DNA from: Symbiodinium natans
Lineage: Eukaryota > Sar > Dinophyceae > Suessiales > Symbiodiniaceae
Assembly (NCBI GenBank): GCA_905221605.1
Contig: CAJNDS010002583.1
Span: forward strand, 184,001 to 248,000
Direction: 5' to 3'
Length of the DNA: 64,000 nucleotides
Positions within the stretch are counted from its first letter, which is position 1. Each line of letters opens with the position of its first letter. Position numbers and translations under genes: made by a program. The notes beneath the pieces were generated by a model. That model did not search any database and was not told the origin of the DNA. It worked only from the letters and a program-made list of their open reading frames with translations. This document shows, piece by piece, positions 12,400 through 23,612 of the stretch.

Positions 12400-14500
12400 G
12401 GGTGTAGATTTAGGGTTTCGGGTTCCGGGTTTTAATATCGGGCTGTATGGTATTCAGGATGCAGGGTGGGGGATGTAGGGCTTTGGAGATCAGGGCTGAG
12501 TGAGGGCTAGCAGGGTTTCGGGTCTGGCATCGGGATGATTTGGGTTGAGGGTGGTGTTCAGTTGGACAAAGAGGTACAGAGTCGCCAGTGGCTCCATGCG
12601 ACGTAGCCTCCTCTTAAGGATGCACCCTTTACACAACCATGATTCGGACCCAGAGAAAAAATTCGGGACAGCTGTGGCATTGCGGGCTTTGGCAGCTTGC
12701 AGCTTGGGGGTCTACTTCTGCATATCTCTGCTGTGTTTCTCCAAGTTATCTGTGGATAGACAGATCTACGCGATTGGTCCAGCTCAGCAACTCAGTAGTG
12801 TATTTCCATCCAAAGCTCCACTCTTTGGCTGCAACGATCCAGCAATGATCGGCTTTCTATTTGTTTAAAGAAATGCTAGGCTAGGCCCTTCATATGGGCC
12901 CTTACCTTCTTTAAAGGGGTTCCGAAGTATGGGAGGCAACAAGCCCTGCGCCAATGATTTTCCCAACGTCGTCTCACGGCTGGCAACTTCTCGGCAGTTC
13001 CGATAGCCGGCCTGGCAAGCACACTTGGGGGTTTCCGACATTAGGGGAACTTTTTTTGGGTCCTTATTAGGGTTTAGGGTTTAGGGTTTAGGGGTAACCA
13101 TAGGGGGGTTCCGACATTAGGGGTACCTTGTTGGGTCCGTATTATAGGGGAATCCTAATTTTTCGGAGGTCTATATTAGGGGTCCCCTATTTTCGTAAAC
13201 CCGCACATGCTTTTGACTGCAACAGCTCTAGACGCATGAACTTGCAGCAAGCTGGTTGCTGAGGTTTGCTGCACAGCCGGAAAATGCCAAACGTCCTGCC
13301 GCCTAAAGCAACTAAAGCAACGTTCGACCCAAATACCGGAGACCGGTTAAACGCCCAAGGCGCAAAGCTTCGATCCTTCACCGGCGGCGCCCTCCTGCAC
13401 AATCATGTCGAAACGAAGCCCGTCAAGGGTTGAAAAGGTTTGATGTCCCACTCGGGTAATTACGCCTGCGTGCCCAGTGTCTCGTGTGTTTCTTTGAGGA
13501 TGTAGTGCAACTCTAGACGCGAGCTGGCAATAGTTGCAACCTAGACATTTGCGGCAGTGCGCAGGTATTGGAAGCTTTGGACAGTCCTGCCACCAGCGCA
13601 GGAGGGCCTTCGCCGACAGGAGTGGCGACAGGTCTATGTACCAGAAGCTGATGAAAGGCGAAGTTCGGTTGCCTGCGCACGCAGCTGACCGCAGCTGCCA
13701 TGGATTCCGCACTCCGGGGACGGCAAAGGACAGCACCATCATTGTTGTTGTGGCTGTTGCACTATTTACGTGAATCGTCGATTCCTTTCTCCATCTCATT
13801 TAGTAGTTCTCGCCTTGTCTTTTTATTCTGAGTACAATTGTTCTTATTATCATTCTCTTCTTGTGACTATTCTCAATACTCTTATTCGGCCTGCTAGTAT
13901 TGTTGCTGCTCTTCTTCTTATAGACGAAAACTACTACTGACTACTGTGATCATACGCAGCCGGAAGATTCAACCAACTCCTACGGTCGGCCTCTGGCAGA
14001 AAACTATGGACTGCATGGGTCTGACGGTCTGCCTCCATCTCCGGCGTGTTGCGACTGCACCCGCGACCGCGTGCGCAATCCCTTTGGCGTCCAGTAGAAG
14101 TAGCGCTTGCCTCAGAACGAAACCCTCTTACAGAACTAGCAAAACCGCTGGGCTACTGGCTTTGCAGAAACCCCGTACTGTTCAATCCCAGATAGTGCCT
14201 CTTCCACCCGCGGCAACCCACCTGAAATTGACACAATTTGGGGAGAACCTTGGCTAATTCGGCAGCGCTTACATCTTTATTATAAAGGTGCGGGACAGTG
14301 AACCCTGAAAACCTTCATTGATACGCCCTGAGACCCTTAATGAACCCTGCACGTTTCACCATGAAGCCTCCAAGGTTCTAGGGTGACGGTGCAAACCCTA
14401 AACCCCAAACCCTCAACCCGAATGCTCCAACTCAAGCATCGACAAGCTGCGGGGGCATAGGTACAGCCTCGGCCGCTTCTTTTGTCTTTGTGTCATTTTT
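12400..14500. other. No gene recognised
   Basis: Diverged telomere heptamers at 12355-12420, a family 5 piece at 13091-13205 and short ORFs in both directions (12545-12868, 13347-13799, 13946-14257) with no recognisable motif. Confidence 0.4.
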
Positions 14501-14514
14501 GAGGGCCACTTCTT

Positions 14515-14615
14515 GGGATGTTCCCCCTTCTACTAACAGTCCTTAATAGGGATTGTACTTATCAGGTACTTTATTAATCCCCAATAAGGACTGCTAGTAG
14601 AAGGGGGAACATTCC
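14515..14615. mobile_element. 101-bp MITE-like palindrome
   Basis: About 38-bp inverted arms (GGGATGTTCCCCCTTCTACT... and ...AGTAGAAGGGGGAACATTCC) around a 25-bp centre. Single copy in the window. Confidence 0.75.
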
Positions 14616-14879
14616 AAGCCACCTCTCATGATTCAAGCGACCTCACACCCATTTATGGCCATGGTTCTGCCATTGCCGGTTCTTTAGGGCCGCTTCTTGT
14701 TCTTGCAAGCCTACTTCATGCAAGATTGCTGTGAGACTCTGGGCTGCTTTTGCTGTCTTGTCCCTGAGACTTCATGCCGCAATCAACCCCCCAGCCCGAA
14801 TCCTAAAACCCTCAAGCCCTGAAGCCCTAATACCCTACAACCCTGAAGCTCTAAACTCCAAAAACCCAAAAACCCAAAA

Positions 14880-15235
14880 TCCCCCCCAAAAAAGACCCTT
14901 AAACCCTAAACCCTAATCCCTAAGACCCTAAACCCTAAATTTAAATGCGACATCCTAAACCCTAAACCCGTAAGCCCGAAGCCCTAAACCCCAACATCCT
15001 AATGCCCTAAAACCCTAAACTCTCCTAAACCCTAAACCCTAAGCCCTACAACCCTACAACCCTACAACCCTACAACCTTACAACCCTACAACCCAAAAAC
15101 CCTAAACCCCTAAACCCTAAAGCCTAACTAAACCCTAAACCCTAAACCCTAAACCCTAGCCCTAAACCCTAAACCCTAAAACCCTAAAACCCTAAAACCC
15201 TAAAACCCTAAAACCCTAAAACCCTAAACCCCAAG
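14880..15235. repeat. Long interstitial telomere-type tract (CCCTAAA, variants)
   Basis: About 45 units including CCCTACAA and CCCTAAAA sub-blocks. It faces the inverted tract at 15325-15488 across an 80-bp exon candidate. Confidence 0.92.
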
Positions 15236-15244
15236 TGTAAGCCG

Positions 15245-15308
15245 GGGAAGCACGGACTTGGAGGAGCCACCAAGGGCATCGTCGTAGAAGTCCTTTGAGC
15301 CTGGGCGA
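15245..15308 (-). CDS. Exon candidate (unknown)
   Basis: Minus strand, after acceptor CGCCCAG: GSKDFYDDALGGSSKSVLPR. Between large telomere tracts. Confidence 0.35.
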
Positions 15309-15324
15309 CCGAATCAATCACCGG

Positions 15325-15488
15325 GTTTAGGGTTTAGGGCTAGGGTTTAGGGTTTAGGGTTTAGGGTTCAGGGTTCAGGGTTCAGGGTTCAGGGTTCAGG
15401 GTTCAGGGTTCAGGGTTCAGGGTTCAGGGTTTAGGGTTTAGGGTTTAGGGTTTAGGGTTTAGGGTTTAGGGTTTAGGGTTTAGGGTTG
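15325..15488. repeat. Interstitial telomere-type tract (TTTAGGG with TTCAGGG block)
   Basis: Eleven TTCAGGG units sit within TTTAGGG units, showing that variants spread locally. Confidence 0.92.
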
Positions 15489-15489
15489 A

Positions 15490-16290
15490 GGGCGGTGTGG
15501 GGCTTCCATCCATCCACCCTAAACCCTAAAGCCCCCTCACTAGACCGTAAAAACCCCTTGGGCTCCAAGTACACAAAGAATGCCCGGTTTTCGGGTTCAG
15601 GGTTCAGGGTTTAGGGCTTTAGGTGTAAGGTTTGGGGTCTAAAGCCTGTGAAGAATACCTACGTTGGGTTGGCGCTTGAAATCTAGGATGGCCCCTTGAA
15701 AACCCTCTGAAAAATATTCTAGACATGATCCTCTTAAACCCAATAAGGGAAAAGTATGAAATATCCCAAAGGCCTAAAGTTCTGCCCCAGGCGCAGAAAT
15801 AGTTGGGCATCAGCAACAGGAACGGCTTTGCGTTCGAACCTCCAGGTGGCAAAAGAGAGTCTGAGGCTGAATGCTCAGGGGGGCAGAGAAGCCTGGACCT
15901 AGCGGCGAATGAGCCTGCGCGAGATCCTCGCATCTTGAGGTTGCGAGGCCGAAGCTTTTTATATAAACCCCAAACCCTTAACCCCAAGCCCAAAGACCTA
16001 AACCCTAAACCCAGTTTGCCAGTTTGCGGTCTGGGGACTCGACGGCAGTCGCGGACGAGCCCCCCTTTCTGCATGTTGCTCAAGCTGTGTCCCGCCTCAC
16101 AGGTGGAGGCTGAAGTTGGTGCCACGCCCTGCTCTTAAAACAGGGGGCCCCAAGACATTGGAGAAGCCAGGTAGAAATTCGACATAGCCTGCGCATTCGA
16201 CCCCGTGGCAACTTCTCCAACTGCATCCCAGCAGGTTATGAGCCCAAGCGCGCGCTTCGGCTGGTGGTGATCCGGATGCTACAGCTGCAG
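15490..16290. other. Family 6 repeat piece and unassigned DNA before the gag relic
   Basis: A 168-residue minus ORF (15619-16125) overlaps the family 6 repeat and telomere heptamers, so it is not supported as a gene. Confidence 0.4.
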
Positions 16291-16292
16291 AT

Positions 16293-17538
16293 TTGGTCCC
16301 TGCGATGATGAATCCCATGACCTTGGAGGCACAGTCCAGTGGTTGGGATGGTGTGCCGCGTGGTGGTGCAGAAGGGATGGAGCTGGGTTCCCAAGTGGCG
16401 ACAACCGGATTCGCGAGGCCAACGAATGCTGTCGGACAGCAACCGGATGTGGGCGCGAGGAACGGTTATAATCACCGACTGGAGTTTGTTGCATCCTCAA
16501 CGGATTGGCTGCAGAATGGTGTTCGATGGATGAGAGAAGCCTGGAGTGCAACCCGGGGCCCTCTTGGGTCTAGGGAGATGTTCTTCGGTGCCTCACGAGG
16601 TCAAGCTCGAATGGCTGGACCCCTTCCTGGATCTCCACAGCAGTCGTCTACTTGGAGCAACTCTCCGATGAGTGGCTCCCCTCCTCATCCGGGACAGCTG
16701 CCGATACCAACTTCCTGGTCTGGTGATGGGAGCCATCCAGGATCCTCACATGCCCCCCTGTTCAACCAGCAGCAGCTCTTGGCGACGCAGGCCTCACAAC
16801 AGGCCTACCCTCTTCTGTACGGACCACCCTACCCGGAGGTTTTGGGACATGGTGGGCAACCAAAGGCGGGCAGCTCAGCTGGAAGTGACTTGCAGGCAGA
16901 AGTGAGAAAGCAAGTGGAGGATGCGAGAACAGCAAGATCGAATGCAGGCATTCATGGAGGAGAATCGGGCTCTGAGGGCGATGAGGCAGACACCGGCTGG
17001 CATGGATGGGCGAGCTAACGAACCTCCTGGAGATTCAAGAGCTACCTCGTGTTCCAGCAGCGCTACCTGGTCAAGAGCCACATCGTGTTCCAGCGCCACC
17101 TGGTCAAGAGCCACATCGTGTTCCAGCGCTACCCGGTCAAGAGCCACATCGTCCAGCGCCACCTGGTCAAGAGCCACATCGTGTTCCAGCGCTACCCGGT
17201 CAAGAGCCACATCGTCCAGTGCTACCTGGTCAAGAGCCGCCTCGTGTTCCAGTTCAGCTACCTGGTCAAGAGCCTGGTCAAGAGCCACATCGCGTTCCAG
17301 TTCAGCTACCTGGTCAAGAGCCACATCGCGTTCCAGTTCAGCTACCTGGTCAAGAGCATCTCGGCACCACCAAGGACTTCGTTCCTCTCCCAGATCTTCG
17401 GATCGAGGCAACAACGAGATCCGGGTCAAGCGCCAAGCGGATCAAGTTGTCCCACCAAGCAAAGTGCGAGCCATGGATTCGGACCCCGAGGCAGAGCTGG
17501 ATCAAGGCCATTCAGCAAAGCAGCCTCGGGCGCACTGA
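16293..17538 (+). pseudogene. Relic retrotransposon gag, frameshifted, ending in a VNTR
   Basis: Frame 0 (16293-17018) ends in SDLQAEVRKQVEDA. The continuation MREQQDRMQAFMEENRALRA lies in frame 1 from 16921, so one indel near 16919 breaks a Gln/Glu-rich coiled coil typical of dinoflagellate copia-type gag proteins. The N-terminal part is Pro/Ser/Gly/Gln-rich. Residues after 17040 are translated minisatellite. No RT, integrase or LTR found next to it. Confidence 0.55.
17040..17372 (+). repeat. About 33-bp minisatellite within the gag relic
   Basis: Units near GCTACCTGGTCAAGAGCCAC + ATCGTGTTCCAGC, lengths 27-42 and all multiples of three, about ten copies. Three forward frames and one reverse frame stay open through it. 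Confidence 0.88.
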
Positions 17539-18487
17539 GATGACGCACATTCTCAGCAAGCTGCAGCGTTGAAGCGGCGTCCCAGATGACCAGTTGAGCA
17601 TGAATGCCCTGGTCCAGACAGGACTCTGTGAAAGGGAATGCACGGCAACCGCAAGGGCAACTCGTCACCTGATTACCCCAGCTGTGGAGAGCAGTAGGCG
17701 CCTGCTTGTGCTGTGGCAAGAGAAAGGTGTCAAGAGGGGCTCGAATGCTGAATTCTCTGGCCTCATAAGCAGTGAGTTTAAGGGGTCTGAGCTTAGGGTC
17801 CGGGCCAAGGGGCGCCACAAGCACATCTTTGACAACTTTCCAAATGCCTGAGACCGTCCAAGCCGGTAGGCTGCAACTACCCAGGTCTGGGCGCGTGAGA
17901 AGAACCCACCACCTACACCGCCTAGAAACCCAAACCTGACCCAACTCAAGGCAAACCTCGCTGCAGGAGTAACCGGTGGCTTGGGTGAAGTGGGCGAGCG
18001 CGGTCCTCACTTGCTGGTCTTTCGACGCCCCGGACACGCATTCAATCAGGATGCAAGGGGCTCCCATGAGCAATCCAGCCTTAAGCACGGCAGGCAAGGA
18101 GAGGGCACGAGAGTTCATGGCACCATTCTCGCCCAGGCAGGAGTCGGGCTGGCAACTCACACCAGCAGCAAAACATGAGGGCCAGGGATGGGCCTTCCAC
18201 AGCTTAAGCAGAACTGCGTCTTCTGCAATGTCCCCTTGTACCACCGGGAAGTCGGCAGTGAGCTGCAGGAAACGACACACGACTGGTTGAAGCTCATTAA
18301 CAGCAACCCTTCTAAGACCAACCCTAACCGCCCCCAAACCCAAGGCGCCCAATCCCGTGCAGCTCTCTTTCAGAGAGAGCATGTGCAATGGCTCCGAACC
18401 TGTGTGCCAGAGCCAAGCACTGTCAGGGCCTTGGAGCAGACAAATCTCGGCGCCATCCAAGGCACAAGCAAAGCTGAACAAGGACAA
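17426..18487 (-). CDS. C5-cytosine DNA methyltransferase-like protein in an SL-tagged retrocopy
   Basis: 353 residues, uninterrupted. Motifs of the C5-MTase family: SCTGLGALGLGA (motif I), VNEL (II), GDI (III), AAGVSCQPDS (IV, catalytic Cys kept but Pro of PCQ replaced by Ser), CILIECV (VI, ENV changed to ECV), QVWVSRRCRWWVLL (VIII) and LSAPEAALLNGLDP (IX/X). A target-recognition-like segment HSWGNQVTSCPCGCR lies between. Retrotransposon-borne DNMTs are known in Symbiodinium, and this resembles that group. The ORF starts at M 18487; about 550 nt lie between it and the SL at 19058. It ends tail to tail with the gag relic at 16.3-17.5 kb. Activity is uncertain given the motif IV change. Confidence 0.68.
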   Translation of the reverse strand: MSLFSFACALDGAEICLLQGPDSAWLWHTGSEPLHMLSLKESCTGLGALGLGAVRVGLRRVAVNELQPVVCRFLQLTADFPVVQGDIAEDAVLLKLWKAHPWPSCFAAGVSCQPDSCLGENGAMNSRALSLPAVLKAGLLMGAPCILIECVSGASKDQQVRTALAHFTQATGYSCSEVCLELGQVWVSRRCRWWVLLTRPDLGSCSLPAWTVSGIWKVVKDVLVAPLGPDPKLRPLKLTAYEAREFSIRAPLDTFLLPQHKQAPTALHSWGNQVTSCPCGCRAFPFTESCLDQGIHAQLVIWDAASTLQLAENVRHLSAPEAALLNGLDPALPRGPNPWLALCLVGQLDPLGA

Positions 18488-19037
18488 CTTACCTGAAGAC
18501 TGCAGGCAAGGGGACAGAAAGTGAACCTGCGCGGGCAGGGCGGCAAACAGGGTGTGGCCAAAGACAATGACCTCGGAGCTGGCATGACAGACCTGGACAA
18601 CAAGAGAGACAGAGTCGGGGAGACCAGACGGAGAAGAAGCAAAAATGGATGGCTCGAGATGGTCAAACGGGAGGACATAGGCTCAGACATCTGCAATGCA
18701 CCGCCCTGCCAGCTGGTAGGCTCGCCCTGAAGACGGGGCTGGTCCGCCCCAGCAATCGTGGCATTGTGCCGTACGATGGCTGGAGGTGCCAAAGGGTGCA
18801 AATCCCACGTAAGGGAGCCTGTCAGCGCGCCCGGAGCTGGAAGGCGGGTGACCTGTGGCAGGAAAACCTGCGCTGCTGGCGCCGCCTTGGCGGCCGAAGC
18901 AGCGCCCGGCGGATCGGAGCGTGAATGCTTCAAATGTTGCGCCGGCAACCATGTTGCCACAGAAGGGCGCAAATAAAACGGAACCATTCGAGGACCTGTG
19001 CGTGCAAGCGTGCAACTAGCCTTTTGCTGAGAGCCAA

Positions 19038-19058
19038 CTTGAGCCAAAATGGCTACGG
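19038..19058 (-). other. Full dinoflagellate spliced-leader sequence (genomic relic)
   Basis: The minus strand reads CCGTAGCCATTTTGGCTCAAG, the 21-nt conserved DinoSL exon. It is followed on the minus strand by TTGGCTCTCAGCAAAAGG and the methyltransferase ORF, and preceded directly by telomere-type repeat. No SL-RNA gene features follow it (no GT donor after CAAG), so it marks a reinserted trans-spliced mRNA. Confidence 0.92.
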
Positions 19059-19136
19059 GGTTTAGGGTTTAGGGTTTAGGGTATAGGGTTTAGGGTTTAG
19101 GGTAAACCCTTATTTGGGAACTGGGAAGACCCCTCT

Positions 19137-19801
19137 GCCATCCAGGTGGCGACAGAATCTTAGGAGGTACTCCACGTGCTCGCCGCTGTAAGGAGGGTTT
19201 GTCACCAGGACGTCGTGCTTGGGGACCTGAGACGGACAAGGAGCTGTCCTCTTACTCCACTATTCGATTCTTCTCTTCCCCAAGCATTCTATCAGTAGAT
19301 CATCATACGATTATTCTAGTCTTTAAAAGCCCAGCAATCCTAACAAGACACGGAGCCCAACCACCGTAGCTCCATGAAGCGGCTAATAAATTATGGGGAA
19401 GGCATCTCCCCCCACTTTCAACCGAACAAAAAATATCTTTCCCATTTTAGTCGACAGAATGATGGCTCCTTCCCTGGATATCAGCGAACTGACACGCATC
19501 TTCGTCCAAGCCCCCAGCACGCCCCTCTTCGGCAACTGCATAAAAGTCCTGGCTGCTTGGTGCTTGGGCATGCGGGTTCCAGAGCAGAGATTGGACACGC
19601 CCATGGCAAGAACTGATGAGTGAGGTCGTTTCTGTCTAGAGTCCAGGCTGGCAGACAGTACTTGCCTTCTATCTCTACTGGGCATGTGCTTGAAGATGAT
19701 TCTACATGTTAATGCTATGACGCAACGCATGGCTTTGGCTTAGTTCATACTATGAAGAGTATGATACCGATGCACCAAGCTGACGCTTAACCCTAAAAGC
19801 T

Positions 19802-19835
<34 letters not shown>

Positions 19836-19986
19836 ACCCCCGACCCCCCAGTAGCCATGCTCATCGTGACGAAGCCGTCCTCACACTTGTTGTAGACGTG
19901 TGGGAAGCCCAGCTCCCCCAGATGCTTCACCACCGCCCCAGCGCAGAAGAAGGGGTCGTAGATGCGGAGCTTGCCGGGAGCTTTGC
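19137..19986 (-). CDS. NPPY-type amino-methyltransferase gene, two exons seen
   Basis: Minus strand. Exon 19986-19871, after acceptor ATGAG, reads KLRIYDPFFCAGAVVKHLGE then LGFPHVYNKCEDGF. Exon 19226 to about 19137, after acceptor TCTCAG, reads VPKHDVLVTNPPYSGEHVEY then LLRFCRHLDG. The DPFFCAG segment is an SAM-binding motif I equivalent, and NPPY is the motif IV of N6-adenine and related amino-methyltransferases. Both splice sites read GTC, so the join is in frame. Similar proteins occur in alveolates and stramenopiles; substrate unknown. The 640-bp intron holds a poly-C tract and low-complexity DNA. The SL-tagged retrocopy lies directly downstream. Confidence 0.65.
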
Positions 19987-20067
19987 CTCATGGAGCATTT
20001 TGGAGGCACTTGACAGGGGAGACCTTGGGGCCGTGTCTTTCAAAGGGGGGCGAGGGGGGGGGGTTTA

Positions 20068-20176
20068 CTAGACCCAGGAGCAACATTGGAATAAAAAGGG
20101 TGCCCTTTTTGGTTTAAAGATTATAAGGGAACCTAAACCCTAAGAAAAAAGGGAATGAGGGCCTACTCCGGGTCCT
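20068..20176. mobile_element. Introner/MITE-like element family 3, copy B
   Basis: CTAGACCCAGGAGCAACATT to GGCCTACTCCGGGTCCTGG with internal GGGTGCCCTTTTTGGTTTAA. It lies just upstream of the methyltransferase exon at 19986. Confidence 0.65.
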
Positions 20177-20737
20177 GGTTAAGACCGAAGGACAACTGAC
20201 AAAAATGGGGCCGCGATTAGATCTCCCTTATTGCGTGGAAGCGGGGCCTATACGTAAGGTTTGTGGGGGGGGGGGGGGGGGGATCCCGTCACACCTAGCT
20301 GGAGTTCAGATGTAGCTGACCGTTTTAAACGCCTTGAAATGTTAAGGACGGAGGGAGAGGGGTGGGGGGGGGGGGTAGGGAGGGCAGAACGAGGTAGAGG
20401 TGTTCTGAACTTTGATCCTCATGTAAGGTTTCTTGCCCAAGAGAACCCCAACTAAACCTAAACCCTGACATAGGCCCCTGGTAGCTGCATCCAGGAAGCC
20501 CAGCAGAGAAGCCTCGCTGGGTGGGATGTTTCGGGGCCTACGTACACGAACCCTAAGTGCTTCAGGGTTTAGGCTTTGGGGTTTAGGTTAAAGGGTATGC
20601 GGGGGGAGAGGGGGGGTCAGGGTTCATTGAGGGTGGTTTCGGGTTTTAGCTTAAGGGTTCAAGGGTTTCAGGATCTAAGAGTTTAAGGTTCTACGGGTCT
20701 ACAGGTTCGGGTTTAAGGGTTTGAGGGTTTCAGGGTG

Positions 20738-20827
20738 ACCCCAAACCCTAAACCCTAAACCCTAAACCCTAAACCCTAAACCCTAAACCCTAAACCCTAA
20801 ACCCTAAACCCTAAACCCTAAACCTGT
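20738..20827. repeat. Interstitial telomere-type tract (CCCTAAA)
   Basis: Twelve nearly perfect units. Confidence 0.92.
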
Positions 20828-21082
20828 AAGGGCTACCGGTGTAGGGTCTCCAGCTGAAGACTTAGTAGTCCAAAGCAGACGTCCTTCTCAGCCAAAAAAA
20901 CCCGGCCCGATCCGCCCCCTTCAGAGCCTTTAGGGTTGAGGGTTTAGGGTTTAGGGTTTGGGGATGCAGGCTTTGCGAGCTTAGGGCGGATTCGGGCTGA
21001 GGGTGTCTTGACAGTGGCCGTGCGGCGGGCGAAGGGCCATGGCTTCGAAGAAATACCCCCGATTCTCCCACATGCTGGACAA

Positions 21083-21181
21083 CCCAAAGGCTCCAATGTA
21101 GTTCCTTTTTGGGTTAGCTGCGGCTGGCTATGGAGATTCTAGGATACTACCCCAAAAAGGTACTACATAGCAGCCTTCGGG
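21083..21181. mobile_element. Palindromic element family 1, copy A
   Basis: About 95 bp with arms CCCAAAGGCTCCAATGTAGT and CTACATAGCAGCCTTCGGG. Shared with 27898, 29255 and 31918. Confidence 0.8.
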
Positions 21182-22097
21182 TATAGCTCTCCAGTCCAGT
21201 CCAGCGCAATCCTCACAAAAAAGCCCCATTAAAGAAGCTCCGGCTGAACTAGGCAGCCTGGTCATTCACCCCCCGAAACCCTAAACCCTAAACCCTAAAC
21301 CCTAGGCCCTAAACCCTAAACCCTAAACCCTAAACCCTAAACCTTAAACCCCAAACCCTGAACCCCCCATCCCGGGTGTGTTCTCCACTTTTTGTTTGCT
21401 GCTGGCGGGTGCCAAATCCGATGCGCAACAGTGGAAGACCGGCCTTGACTTCCTCTCTCTCACCATCTCCGGAAGTGCGCGAACGCACTGGTATCTTGGG
21501 GTTGGTGGGTTTTGGGATTTGGGTTTCAGGCAGCATTTATAGGGTTTAGGGCACTGAAGGGTAAGGCTGTGGGTTGCGGCAAATTTTGCTTCGAGAAGTT
21601 ACAGGAATGCCTGGGAATCGGCGCCCAGTGCATACAGCCTCCTGCACTATGCTGCTACTCGCGATATGGGGAGAACCTGCAAGCAGCAGATGCCAAGTGC
21701 CCTCAAACCTACAAGTCAGCCTGCGGTGTACACCTTGCTAGCAATAGTGGCCCAGGTTCTGCCCAGAGCTTCCCAAGACTTCTCTCATGGACCTACCATT
21801 GTCGGAAATCGTCGCTCCATTCAGCCGCGTGCTTTGCAGCAGCAGCCTGTGAACAGGCAGGTTGTTGCGCCTATCGGAAGGTCCTGTAGCCCAAGGCTCC
21901 AAGCAATCTTCTTCAAAATTCTTTCGACCTCCAGACATGAACCAGCATGAATATTCGCGAATTATAAACGGACAGGACGTTGTAAGGTTCAGCCAACATC
22001 CTATACTTACACCTCTGCAAGCCCTGCAGACCCGAAACAAAAGGGAACAAACAGCTAAACCCCAAAACCGTCACTTTGCTACCCTTGCTGGCACCTT

Positions 22098-22190
22098 GAC
22101 GTAGGCGTTGTAGACCAGCGGCACAGCTGAAATGCTCCGAGTCTGCTGGCCTGGCATGTCTGTGGCAGCTCCATAACTTGCACCGGGGGG
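22098..22190 (-). CDS. Exon candidate (unknown)
   Basis: Minus strand: ASYGAATDMPGQQTRSISAV then PLVYNAYVK, followed by donor GTGCCAG. Confidence 0.4.
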
Positions 22191-22436
22191 GATGAACCAA
22201 TTGGAGCTCCGTCATTTTTACGCTACACTCCTGAAGCATACATGCTACAACAGAGACCCCCCCCCAAGCAAACAAAAGAAATCGGGCAAATCAAAAAACG
22301 AATGAATCAAATACACAAACACACACACATATATATATATGTATATGTATATATATATATGGTCACCCCCCCCCCCTCGACAGACCCCGGAATTGTATTT
22401 CCGATCTGTCCAGGAAGCGGGGGGGGGGAAGAGCAC

Positions 22437-23612
22437 CACTCCAAAATTCCTCGAGTTTTCAAAAATCCAAAAATCCAAAAAAACCCAACCCAAGTTTCGG
22501 ATTTTTGGAAACTCGAGGAATTTGCTCAAAATCCAAAAAAACCCAAAATTCCTCGAGTTTCCAAAATTCCAAAAATCCAAAAATCCCAACCCCAGTTTCG
22601 GATTTTTGGAAACTCGAGGAATTTGCTCAAAATCCACAAAAACCCAAAATTCCTCGAGTTTCCAAAATTCCAAAAATCCCAAAACCCCAGTTTCGGATTT
22701 TTGGAAACTCGAGGAATTTGCTCAAAATCCAAAAAAACCCAAAATTCCTCGAGTTTCCAAAATTCCAAAAATCCAAAAATCCCAACCCAAGTTTCGGATT
22801 TTTGGAAACTCGAGGAATTTGCTCAAAATCCAAAAAAACCCAAAATTCCTCGAGTTTCCAAAAATCCAAAAATCCCAACCCCAGTTTCGGATTTTTGGAA
22901 ACTCGAGGAATTTGCTCAAAATCCAAAAAAACCCAAAATTCCTCGAGTTTCCAAAAATCCAAAAATCCAAAAATCCCAACCCCAGTTTCGGATTTTTGGA
23001 AACTCGAGGAATTTGCTCAAAATCCAAAAAAAGCCCAAAATTCCTCGAGTTTCCAAAAATCCAAAAATCCAAAAATCCCAACCCCAGTTTCGGATTTTTG
23101 GAAACTCGAGGAATTTGCTCAAAATCCAAAAAAACCCAAAACTCCTCGAGTTTCCAAAAATCCGAAACTGGGGTTGGGATTTTTGGATTTTTGGAATTTT
23201 GGAAACTCGAGGAATTTTGGGATTTTTTGAATTTTGAGCAAATTCCTCGAGTTTCGACAAATCCGAAACGGGGGTTGGGAATTTTGGATTTTTGGATTTT
23301 TGGAAACTCGAGGAATTTTGGGTTTTTTTGGATTTTGAGCAAATTCCTCGAGTTTCCAAAAATCCGAAACTGGGGTTGGGATTTTTGGATTTTTGGATTT
23401 TTGGAAACTCGAGGAATTTTGGGTTTTTTTTGGATTTTGAGCAAATTCCTCGAGTTTCCAAAAATCCGAAACTTGGGTTGGGATTTTTGGATTTTTGGAT
23501 TTTGGAAACTCGAGGAATTTTGGGTTTTTTGGATTTTGAGCAAATTCCTCGAGTTTCCAAAAATCCGAAACTTGGGTTGGGATTTTTGGATTTTTGGATT
23601 TTTGGAAACTCA
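22437..23612. repeat. Inverted array of about 100-bp units, 7 left and 5 right
   Basis: Seven units (22437-23160) are followed by five in the opposite orientation (23161-23612). Each unit contains CCAAAATTCCTCGAGTTTCC and, 50 bp later, its near reverse complement GGAAACTCGAGGAATTTGC, separated by repeats of AAAAATCC and CAACCCCAGTTTCGGA. Small hairpins are therefore nested in a large palindrome. Long ORFs on both strands here are by-products. It is preceded by a CA/TA microsatellite at 22318-22362. Confidence 0.93.

Noticed and set aside
16875-17429. Minus-strand coiled-coil-like ORF (VAELEHDVALDQ repeats)
   Set aside because: Reverse translation of the gag VNTR; the plus strand carries the recognisable gag helix.
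18758-18976. Plus-strand CFKCCAGNHVA, zinc-knuckle-like
   Set aside because: The final Cys of CCHC is missing and the stretch is antisense to the 5' part of the SL-tagged retrocopy.
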